A stretch of DNA of 64,000 bases, taken from assembly GCA_000434015.1 (NCBI GenBank), contig HF999519.1:115036-179035 (forward strand). Direction: 5' to 3'. A model generated the notes under the pieces. That model was not told where the DNA came from, did no database searches, and was given only the letters and a program-made list of their open reading frames with translations. Source of the stretch: Clostridium sp. CAG:571. Lineage in GTDB: Bacteria; Bacillota; Clostridia; TANB77; CAG-508. This document shows, piece after piece, positions 17,885 through 25,805 of this stretch. The position numbers were made by a program, and so were the translations under genes. Each line of letters opens with the position of its first letter. Within the stretch, counting starts at the first letter, position 1.

Positions 17885-19474
17885 TTAATAATAAATCATA
17901 TAGTCTATTTCAGGGAAGATACAGTCTTTTTTCTGAATTGATTTTAGAAAATCTTTATCAATTTCATCAGCTTTTATTTGATTATATAATTTTGTAAATC
18001 TTCCTATATGATCTTTGATTCTTTTTTTAGCATAATCAACCATTGTTCCGTTTGTTATAATAAATAACCAATCGCTACTTTGAGCTAAGAGAAGTTCTCT
18101 TGCACATTGATTTAGAGCTTCTCTTTTTATTGTGTCATTTTCGTTTGGAAATGTATGACATAATTCTACCATTCTATCACCAGCAACATGTAAATGTCTA
18201 TGGACGTAGTCATTAGTAGGGTTAAGCCAAACTTCGCTATAACCATTTGCACCCCAACTAGAACGGCAAGGAGTACTTTGTTGGATAAGAGGGTATTTAT
18301 CAATATATTCACCAGGTGTGATTAATTTAAAATTATCTTGGTCGAAATGTATTTTTTTAAATAAAATGTACAACCAATAAGGACCTTCATACCACCAGTG
18401 CCCATAAAGTTCAGCATCGTATGGACATAATATTATTGGCGGATTTTCCATTAAAGGGGCAAGATTATTTATTTGAGCTGTTCTACTATCTAAAAAGTGA
18501 CCAGCTTGTTTTTCTGCTGAATCTTTTGCCCATTGTAAATTATAATAATCTTTATTTTCTGTTTTACCTGTGATTCTATAATATTTTATTCCAGTATGAA
18601 CTCTTGCTCCGTTTGAGGCAATATATGGTTTTATATATTCATAATCAGCTTCGTAGCCAATATCTCTGTAAAACTCACGATAATTAAAGTCTCCAGGATA
18701 ACCATTAATAGAACTCCATACTTGTCTTGAAGATTCTATATCACGCCCAAATGCAACAATACCATCTGGAGAAACTATTGGAGCAAATGTACCATAAATA
18801 GGAGTAGGGTCAGCATATAAAATACCATGTGATTCTGTTATGATATATTGTATTCCAAACTCCCTTAAATATTTATCTGCTTCAGGAACATAACCGCATT
18901 CTGGAAGCCAGATTCCACGAGGATTTTTTCCAAAATATTTTTTATATGTTTGTACACCAACTGCAATTTGAGCTTTAACAGTTTGCTCGGTTGTATAAAG
19001 AATGGGAAAATATCCATGTGTTGCTCCACAAGTGATGATTTCTAAAACACCTATATCTTGGAAGTGTTTGAAAGCAGATATTAAATTACAATTATATACA
19101 TCTTTAAATAAATGTAGATCATTAGAATATCTATCTACATAGTATTTTGAAAGACTGTTTAATCGTTCATCATATAAAGTTCTTTTTAATTCTTTTTTTG
19201 CAAGTTCTATATGTTTTTTTAAATATTTTATATATCGTTTTTGTAATAATTTATTATCTAACATATTTAATAGAGGAGGAGTAAGTGACATTGTTATTTT
19301 AAAATCAACGTTCTCATCTACTAATTTTTGAAAATTTGTAAGCAATGGTATATATGTTTCAGAAATTGCTTCATATAACCATTGTTCTTCTAAATAATCT
19401 TCACTTTCAGGGTGATGTACAAATGGTAAGTGTGCATGAAGTACAAAACTTACATATCCTTTTGGGTTACTCAT
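17885..19474 (-). CDS. GH57 family 1,4-alpha-glucan branching enzyme-like protein
   Basis: 529 residues of the GH57 (DUF1957-type) branching-enzyme layout. The N-terminal FVLHAHLPFVHHPE holds the family's metal- and substrate-site histidines. ITCGATHGYFPIL, GIWLPECGYVPEADKYL (nucleophile-region glutamate) and LCPYDAELYGHWWYEGP (catalytic aspartate region) follow in order, then a helical C-terminal domain. It would create alpha-1,6 branches in an alpha-glucan in the cytoplasm. It lies beside DUF4912 and GT4 genes, a common trio. GGAGAATTA precedes the start. Confidence 0.92.
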   Translation of the reverse strand: MSNPKGYVSFVLHAHLPFVHHPESEDYLEEQWLYEAISETYIPLLTNFQKLVDENVDFKITMSLTPPLLNMLDNKLLQKRYIKYLKKHIELAKKELKRTLYDERLNSLSKYYVDRYSNDLHLFKDVYNCNLISAFKHFQDIGVLEIITCGATHGYFPILYTTEQTVKAQIAVGVQTYKKYFGKNPRGIWLPECGYVPEADKYLREFGIQYIITESHGILYADPTPIYGTFAPIVSPDGIVAFGRDIESSRQVWSSINGYPGDFNYREFYRDIGYEADYEYIKPYIASNGARVHTGIKYYRITGKTENKDYYNLQWAKDSAEKQAGHFLDSRTAQINNLAPLMENPPIILCPYDAELYGHWWYEGPYWLYILFKKIHFDQDNFKLITPGEYIDKYPLIQQSTPCRSSWGANGYSEVWLNPTNDYVHRHLHVAGDRMVELCHTFPNENDTIKREALNQCARELLLAQSSDWLFIITNGTMVDYAKKRIKDHIGRFTKLYNQIKADEIDKDFLKSIQKKDCIFPEIDYMIYY

Positions 19475-19571
19475 ATATTAATTCTCCTTTGTTTATATTA
19501 TATTGTTATTGGTATATTGTTGAAATTTAGAAAAAGTATGTCAAAGCTAAAAAGTATGACATACTTTTAAT

Positions 19572-20513
19572 TTATTTAAAAAATGAAGATGAATTACCTG
19601 ATGATGGATTAGTAAAGTCAAAATTCTTAATATCTTCAGATGGATACATTTTTTTATAAACATCGTAAATATTATAAATTTTTCCTATATTTTGTATAAA
19701 TGAAAAAGAGGTTATTTTTTTACCTTCTATAATGTTCGTTTTTACATTTCTAAAATAAACTGTATCACCTAATTTATCAAATAAAATATGGTCATTTGGA
19801 GCTTCTAATTCGTTTGAAGAAGTTATATAAATATAATTTGTTTTAGTGTGGTTAATATTGTTTTGAATATTTTGTTTATAAATTGGTCGTCTTCCAAGTT
19901 CGATATTATATACACATTTGCTATCAGGGATGTGTAAGTACCAACTGTTTGCAAAGTCATTAATATCTACTTCAAATGAATAATTATTTGTTTCATTATG
20001 AATTATTAATACAGGTTTAGTTTCTTCAAAAAACTTTTCTCCATAGCTTTTTATTAAATTTTCTCTATCTGAATCTGATATATCCCAATAAACAAATAAA
20101 GTTGTTGGAGTTTGTGCTAATAATTTAACAACTGTTTGATTATAACGATAAGGTAAATCGTAGTATTCTAAAATTTCTATTTCCTTTTTTGAAACAGTTT
20201 GTTTTTTTGATTTAGAAGTAGCTACTTTTTTTGCTTTTACAACTTTAGTTGTTTTAGAAGCAGTGCTCTTTTTTGATTTAGCTATAGTTTCTGAAATTTT
20301 ATCAGATTTTCTTGAGTTTTTGTTTATTTTTTTAGATTCTACCTTTTTAGCAGTGGTAGGCTTTTTTTCTTTCTTTGCTGCATTAGAAACCGTTTTTGAA
20401 GGAATATCTTCTTTTTTTATATTTTTTTCTACGCTAGTTTGCTTTTTTGTTGGAGTTTTTTTTGAAGAAACAATATTATTTTTTTCTTCTTTATCTTTAG
20501 ATATTTTTGGCAT
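19572..20513 (-). CDS. DUF4912 protein with Lys-rich tail
   Basis: 313 residues. Residues 1-110 are a low-complexity Lys/Ser/Thr tail (KKPTTAKKVESKK and similar), probably disordered. The rest matches DUF4912: LPYRYNQTVVKLLAQTPTTLFVYWDIS, then a beta-rich carbohydrate-binding-like fold (NSWYLHIPDSKCVYNIELGRRP). The DUF4912 and GH57 pairing suggests a role with an alpha-glucan or similar polymer (inference). GGAGG precedes the ATG. Divergent from the GT4 gene. Confidence 0.88.
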   Translation of the reverse strand: MPKISKDKEEKNNIVSSKKTPTKKQTSVEKNIKKEDIPSKTVSNAAKKEKKPTTAKKVESKKINKNSRKSDKISETIAKSKKSTASKTTKVVKAKKVATSKSKKQTVSKKEIEILEYYDLPYRYNQTVVKLLAQTPTTLFVYWDISDSDRENLIKSYGEKFFEETKPVLIIHNETNNYSFEVDINDFANSWYLHIPDSKCVYNIELGRRPIYKQNIQNNINHTKTNYIYITSSNELEAPNDHILFDKLGDTVYFRNVKTNIIEGKKITSFSFIQNIGKIYNIYDVYKKMYPSEDIKNFDFTNPSSGNSSSFFK

Positions 20514-20699
20514 TTTTTCCTCCTTAGTATAATTCTCATATTTCCTTAGATATACTATAACAGAATGAAAAAAAATACAATAGAAAAAATAAAAAAATGT
20601 CTAAAAATATATATTGACTTTTGAATAAAAGTTATATAGAATTATTTGTAGAAAAATAGGGAAATACTAAAGAAAACTGAAAGGAGTAAAAGGGCTAAA

Positions 20700-21992
20700 A
20701 TGAAAATTTTGATGTTAACATGGGAGTACCCACCAAGAATAGTAGGAGGAATTGCAAGAGTTGTACATGATTTGTCACATAAATTAGTGAAAGATGGTCA
20801 TGAAGTTACTGTTGTAACATATAAAGATGGAAATGCATTAGATTATGAAGATGATAAAGGAGTTAAAGTTTATAGAGTTAATAATTACATGATTAGCCCT
20901 AATAATTTTATTGACTGGATTATGCAATTGAACTTTAACATGGTAGCAAAAGCAAGTCAAATTATTAATGAACAAGGAAAATTTGATTGTATACATGCAC
21001 ATGATTGGCTTGTAGCATATGCTGCAAAAACATTAAAAAATTCATATGAAATACCAATTGTAGCAACAATACATGCAACAGAATCAGGAAGAAATAGTGG
21101 AATACATGATGAGACACAAAGATATATTAATGATACAGAATGGCTTCTTACTTATGAAGCTACAGAAGTAATAGTTAATAGTAATTATATGAAATGTGAA
21201 TTGCAAAGATTATTTGGGCTACCTTTTGAGAAAATAAATGTAGTTCCAAATGGCATAAATCTTAATAATTTTTCAGGAGTAGAGAAAGATTACGACTTTA
21301 GAAGACAATATGCAATGGATAATGAGAAAATAATTCTTTATGTAGGAAGATTAGTTTACGAAAAAGGAATACAAAACCTAATTTCAGCAATGCCAAAAAT
21401 ATTACAAGGTTATCATGATACGAAACTTGTAATTGCTGGTAAAGGTGGAATGTTTGACGAATTAAAGGCTCAAAGTGATAGCATGGGGCTTGGAAATAAA
21501 GTGTATTTTACTGGATATTTAAATTCAAAACAGGTACAAAAAATGTATAAATGTGCGGATATAGCAGTTTTTCCAAGTACGTATGAACCTTTTGGAATTG
21601 TAGCATTAGAGGCAATGCTTGCAGGAATTCCTACAGTTGTATCTGATGTTGGAGGATTAAATGAAATTGTAGAACATGGAGTAGATGGAATGAAAAGTTA
21701 TGCTGGAAATCCAAATTCAATTGCAGATTCTGTATTAACTTTATTATATGATCATCAATTATGTGATAATATTTCAAAAAATGCAAAAAATAAAGTTAAA
21801 GAACAATTTAACTGGAATAAGATTGCTCAAGATACACATTTTATTTATGAAAAAGCTATTTGTCAGACTATGGCAGAAAAACAAGCAAGAGAAATAGAAC
21901 AAGAAAAAGCTAAAAAGACAACAAAAGCTAAAAACACAGATAAAGAGATTACAAATTTATTAAGCTTTAAAAAGAGACATGCATATGCATAA
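20700..21992 (+). CDS. GT4-type glycosyltransferase, glycogen-synthase-like
   Basis: 430 residues of GT-B fold. The N-terminal MKILMLTWEYPPRIVGGIARV is the glycine-rich acceptor and donor loop; HAHDWLVAYAAK and VVPNGINLNNFS follow. The C-terminal half has LYVGRLVYEKGIQ and FPSTYEPFGIVALEAMLAG, the EX7E nucleotide-sugar signature. A Lys/Glu-rich tail of about 40 residues ends the protein. Likely builds an alpha-glucan with the neighbouring GH57 protein (inference from context). AGGAGTAAAAGG precedes the start. Confidence 0.92.
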   Translation: MKILMLTWEYPPRIVGGIARVVHDLSHKLVKDGHEVTVVTYKDGNALDYEDDKGVKVYRVNNYMISPNNFIDWIMQLNFNMVAKASQIINEQGKFDCIHAHDWLVAYAAKTLKNSYEIPIVATIHATESGRNSGIHDETQRYINDTEWLLTYEATEVIVNSNYMKCELQRLFGLPFEKINVVPNGINLNNFSGVEKDYDFRRQYAMDNEKIILYVGRLVYEKGIQNLISAMPKILQGYHDTKLVIAGKGGMFDELKAQSDSMGLGNKVYFTGYLNSKQVQKMYKCADIAVFPSTYEPFGIVALEAMLAGIPTVVSDVGGLNEIVEHGVDGMKSYAGNPNSIADSVLTLLYDHQLCDNISKNAKNKVKEQFNWNKIAQDTHFIYEKAICQTMAEKQAREIEQEKAKKTTKAKNTDKEITNLLSFKKRHAYA

Positions 21993-22016
21993 AGTTAAGA
22001 AAGGAATGAAAGTTTT

Positions 22017-22355
22017 ATGAACAATGTATATGATACAGCAAACAGACTTGCTTATGAAATAAAAGAATCTAAAGAATATAAAGATTATAAATTAGCAAGA
22101 CAAAAAATAAACGAAAATCCTGAATTAAAAGAAAAAATAGATGAGTTTGAGAAAGTAAGATATGAAGCGCAAGTACTTTCTATAAAAGCAAGAGAAGAAG
22201 ACAAAGAAAAGATACAAAAATTACAAGAATTATATGATATATTAGTAAAAAACAGTGATATAAAAGAATATTTTGATTTAGAAGTGAAATTTAATGTTAT
22301 GATAGCTGATATAAACAAGATTATAGCAGAATCAATAAAAGATGTATTAATTTAA
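22017..22355 (+). CDS. YlbF/YmcA family protein
   Basis: 112 residues, all helical, with the layout of the YlbF/YmcA family (AYEIKESKEYKDYKLARQKI, then a charged coil and FNVMIADINKII). In Bacillus these proteins form a complex that assists RNase Y and mRNA processing; that role is not shown here. AAAGGAATG precedes the ATG, 24 bases after the GT4 stop, so it may be in the same transcript. Confidence 0.88.
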   Translation: MNNVYDTANRLAYEIKESKEYKDYKLARQKINENPELKEKIDEFEKVRYEAQVLSIKAREEDKEKIQKLQELYDILVKNSDIKEYFDLEVKFNVMIADINKIIAESIKDVLI

Positions 22356-22365
22356 AACATTTTAT

Positions 22366-22430
22366 GACGGAGCAATTTTTTTAGTAGTATTAAAAATATA
22401 ACTAGCAAAGAAGCTGCTCCGTCTAATTTT
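22366..22430 (+). terminator. rho-independent terminator
   Basis: GACGGAGCA pairs with TGCTCCGTC with a 40-base loop and a weak T-rich tail. Confidence 0.75.
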
Positions 22431-22465
22431 ATTTTTAACAAAAATAAAAAGAAAAAGGGAAAAAA

Positions 22466-23164
22466 ATGGAGTATATTATTATAATAATTATTAGTATAAT
22501 TTGGTTAATTATTTTGGCACTGGTATATCAAATTAAAGTAAGTGATATTAAAAAAATAAAAGAAATAGGTTTTTCAGAACAACTAAACAAAATAACAGAT
22601 AAGCTTCCAGAAAATGAGATTGTTTGTAAACAGATTTTAAAACAGTTAAATAGTGATAATAATGTAAAAATAGTTAGCAATGATAATGCAAAAGCTAGTT
22701 TATATATTGTTGCAACTAATACAATTAGCATAGCTAAAATAAAAGACTCTTTTACAAGAATTCAAACAATAGCTCATGAATGTATACATTCTGTGCAAAA
22801 TAAAAAAATAATGATATTTAATTTTATTTATTCTAATTTTTATTTATTGTATTTTGTATGCATTTGTTTGCTTGCAATATTTAATAAAACAGCAAACCAA
22901 TTATTACAAATATACATATTAACATTTCTAAGTTTTATTTATTACAAAGTTAGAAGCTATTTAGAAACTGATGCTATGACTAGAGCTCCATATGTTGCAA
23001 AAGAATATATAAAAAAATGTGGTGATATTTCAAAAGATGAATTAAGTATAATTATGAAAAATTATAATGAAATTAATGGGGTTGGAATAAAACTAGTTAA
23101 TTTTAACTTGTTTGCAAAATGTATTATAAAAATTATTATATATAGTATTATTTGTTTAGTATGA
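22466..23164 (+). CDS. membrane zinc metallopeptidase, YugP-like
   Basis: 232 residues. A hydrophobic N-terminal segment (about 3-22), the zinc motif AHECIHSVQ (HExxH, about 106-114), two membrane helices around 120-165, and a C-terminal helix near 215-232. This matches the YugP/neutral zinc metallopeptidase (PF04298) layout, though it lacks the glycine-rich stretches of some members. Substrate unknown. GAAAAAGGG precedes the start. Confidence 0.8.
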   Translation: MEYIIIIIISIIWLIILALVYQIKVSDIKKIKEIGFSEQLNKITDKLPENEIVCKQILKQLNSDNNVKIVSNDNAKASLYIVATNTISIAKIKDSFTRIQTIAHECIHSVQNKKIMIFNFIYSNFYLLYFVCICLLAIFNKTANQLLQIYILTFLSFIYYKVRSYLETDAMTRAPYVAKEYIKKCGDISKDELSIIMKNYNEINGVGIKLVNFNLFAKCIIKIIIYSIICLV

Positions 23165-23230
23165 TAAACTTAGTAGTAAAACTATATATAAAAGGAAAAT
23201 ATAAGGTATTGGAAAAGGATAATTAGTATT

Positions 23231-23875
23231 ATGGAAAAAGAAGTTAGATATTATTATTCTTTAACAGAAGAAGACAGAATAATAAAATTTTTAAGAGAAA
23301 TAAAAAAGTTAAAATATATAGATAGATTTTATGAAAAAACTATTCAGTATGATCATCCAATAGAAGCGGAATCTTTTTATAAAAAGATTGTAGATGGTAG
23401 GTTTAGAGTTAGAATTTCTAAAGGAGAAAAACAAACTAAAGCGATGATTACTTGGAAGAGAAGATTAAAAGAAGTTTCTTTAGATGAAGTTAACACAGAA
23501 GAAGAGATTGAAGTTAGAATTAATCCAAAAGATTATGACAATCAAATTTATATTATAGAAAATATTTTAAAAATGAAAAAAGTAGAAAGCTATGAAAGAT
23601 ATAGAACAATTTTTAAAAACGAAGAAATCGAAATAGCAGTTGATAGATATCCTTTTGGAATAGCTTTGGAAATAGAAAATAAAATGGACGATTGCAAAGG
23701 TGATACAATTATAAAAAAATGGCTAAATATACTAAAATTAGATATAAAAGATTCATATAAATTATCCTGGGATGATAAATATTCTGAATTGTGTAGAAAG
23801 CAAAATTTAAAGCAAAGCAAAAATGTTAATTTTAATGTAAAAATGCCAAGCGAGACTAAAAAATTTAAAAGATAA
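23231..23875 (+). CDS. CYTH-domain protein
   Basis: 214 residues with charged strands typical of the CYTH tunnel fold: RFRVRISKG, KAMITWKRR, EEIEVRI, YERYRTIFKN, IEIAVDRYPFGIALEIE. Family members act on triphosphates (adenylate cyclase class IV, thiamine triphosphatase, polyphosphatase); which one cannot be told. The canonical N-terminal ExExK is replaced by EKEVRYYYS, so activity may differ. It starts with a weak ribosome site (AAAAGG). Confidence 0.78.
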   Translation: MEKEVRYYYSLTEEDRIIKFLREIKKLKYIDRFYEKTIQYDHPIEAESFYKKIVDGRFRVRISKGEKQTKAMITWKRRLKEVSLDEVNTEEEIEVRINPKDYDNQIYIIENILKMKKVESYERYRTIFKNEEIEIAVDRYPFGIALEIENKMDDCKGDTIIKKWLNILKLDIKDSYKLSWDDKYSELCRKQNLKQSKNVNFNVKMPSETKKFKR

Positions 23876-23911
23876 ATAAAGTGATAATGAGAATATAGAT
23901 GATACTTATAT

Positions 23912-23978
23912 AAAAGAGCAATGTAATTTATGAATTAAAACTTCTTGTTTAATTCATTTTTTAGAAAAGCTCTTTTTT
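23912..23978 (+). terminator. rho-independent terminator
   Basis: A compound hairpin: an inner TGAATTAAA/TTTAATTCA and an outer AAAAGAGC/GCTCTTTT, followed by a long T run. Confidence 0.8.
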
Positions 23979-24090
23979 TATTTTGAACATATATTGCGTA
24001 TTTATTCACACTTTTTTTATAAATAGGCTTTAAAAAACAGGAAAAATAGTATACAATATAAGAGAATTTTTAAAAATTAGGGAGAAATAT

Positions 24091-25776
24091 ATGAACAAGA
24101 AATGGGAATGTTATAATAATAATATTGAAGAAGTACAAAAAATAGCAAAAAATTTTAATGTAAGTAATTTGTTAGCAACAATTTTATCAAATAAAAACAT
24201 TTCTTCAGAAAACGAAATAGAGAAATTTTTAAATCCTACAAGAAATGATTTTTATGATCCATTTTTAATGCCAGATATGAAAATAGCAGTAGATAGAATA
24301 TTAGAGGCTATGAGTAAAAAGGAAAAAATAATAATATATGGAGATTATGATGTTGATGGCATTACAAGTATAACTGTTTTAAAACAATTTTTAGAAGACA
24401 GAGGAATAGAAGTAGGTCAGTATATACCAAATAGGTTAAATGAAGGATATGGACTAAATAAAAAGGCTATAGAAGAAATAGTAAAACAAAAGTATACATT
24501 AATGATTACAGTAGATTGTGGAATTTCAGGAGTAGAGGAAGTTGAATATGCAAATAGTTTAGGAATAGAAACAATTATAACAGATCACCACGAACAAGGA
24601 GAAGAAATTCCAAATGCATTAGCAGTTGTTGATGCAAAGAGAAAGGATAATAAATATCCATTTAATCAATTAGCAGGAGTAGGTGTTGTTTTTAAACTTA
24701 TTCAAGCATTGGGAATTTGTCTTGGATTAGAAGAAAAAGAATATTTAAAATATTTAGATTTAGTTTGTGTAGGAACAATATCAGATATAGTTCCATTAGT
24801 TGATGAAAATAGAGTAATTGCAAAACTTGGCTTAAAACTTGTACAAGTTACAAAAAATATAGGGTTAAAAACTCTTTTAGATACAGTAGGATATAAGAAA
24901 ATTGATTCAATAACAATATCATTTGGAGTTGCGCCTAGAATAAATGCGTGTGGAAGAATGGGATTTCAAAATGAAGCATTAGATTTATTTTTAACTAAAA
25001 GTGAAAAAGAGGCAAAGGAAATATCTGATAGATTAAATGAATATAATAGAGAAAGACAAGATACAGAAAAGAAAATTTTTTCAGAAGCTCTTCAAAAAAT
25101 AGAAAAAAGTGAAAAAGATAAGCCTTGTATAATATTAGGTAGTGAAAATTGGCATCATGGAGTAATTGGAATAGTTGCCTCAAAAGTAACCGATATGTAT
25201 TTTAAACCAAGTATACTAATCTGTTTTGAAGATGGAATAGGAAAAGGTTCTGGAAGAAGTGTTCCTGGTTTTGATTTACATGAAGCACTTTCTAAGTGTG
25301 ATAAATATGTTGAAAAATTTGGTGGACATTCAATGGCAATAGGAATAACTGTAACACAAGATAATTTTAATAAATTTAAAGAAGAATTTGAAGAGTACAC
25401 TAAAAATAGTGATATTGATAAAATAGTTCCAATTATTTATATAGACCAAGAAGTTACTTTAAAAGATATAAATTTGAAAGCTGCTAAAGAATTGCAATTG
25501 TTAGAGCCTTTTGGTGAAGGAAATAAAATGCCTCTATTTTTATATAAAAATTTAAGAATAGATTCTATAAGAGCTCTATCTGAAGGAAAACATTTAAAAC
25601 TAACATTAAAAGATGATAATTATATAATTGATGCAATTGGATTTAATATGGGAGCACTTGCAGATGAATATTTAATAGGAGATAAAATAGATGTTGTTGG
25701 AACTCTAGAAATAAATAGTTTTAACAATGTTGAAAAAATACAAATAAATTTAAAAGATGTAAGAAAGTCTTATTAA
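24091..25776 (+). CDS. recJ: single-stranded-DNA-specific exonuclease RecJ
   Basis: 5'-3' exonuclease in recombination and mismatch repair. 561 residues. DHH-family motifs in order: YGDYDVDGITS (about 87-97), ITVDCGISG (about 138-146), TDHHEQGEEIPNA (about 166-178), the VGTISDIVPL region (about 228-237), and the C-terminal DHHA1 signature GKGSGRSVPGFDLHEAL with FGGHSMAIG. A C-terminal OB-like domain follows. AGGGAGAAA precedes the ATG. Next gene is rel, 29 bases downstream. Confidence 0.96.
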   Translation: MNKKWECYNNNIEEVQKIAKNFNVSNLLATILSNKNISSENEIEKFLNPTRNDFYDPFLMPDMKIAVDRILEAMSKKEKIIIYGDYDVDGITSITVLKQFLEDRGIEVGQYIPNRLNEGYGLNKKAIEEIVKQKYTLMITVDCGISGVEEVEYANSLGIETIITDHHEQGEEIPNALAVVDAKRKDNKYPFNQLAGVGVVFKLIQALGICLGLEEKEYLKYLDLVCVGTISDIVPLVDENRVIAKLGLKLVQVTKNIGLKTLLDTVGYKKIDSITISFGVAPRINACGRMGFQNEALDLFLTKSEKEAKEISDRLNEYNRERQDTEKKIFSEALQKIEKSEKDKPCIILGSENWHHGVIGIVASKVTDMYFKPSILICFEDGIGKGSGRSVPGFDLHEALSKCDKYVEKFGGHSMAIGITVTQDNFNKFKEEFEEYTKNSDIDKIVPIIYIDQEVTLKDINLKAAKELQLLEPFGEGNKMPLFLYKNLRIDSIRALSEGKHLKLTLKDDNYIIDAIGFNMGALADEYLIGDKIDVVGTLEINSFNNVEKIQINLKDVRKSY

Positions 25777-25805
25777 AAATATAAGCTAAAGGGAGGATGT
25801 TGCCT

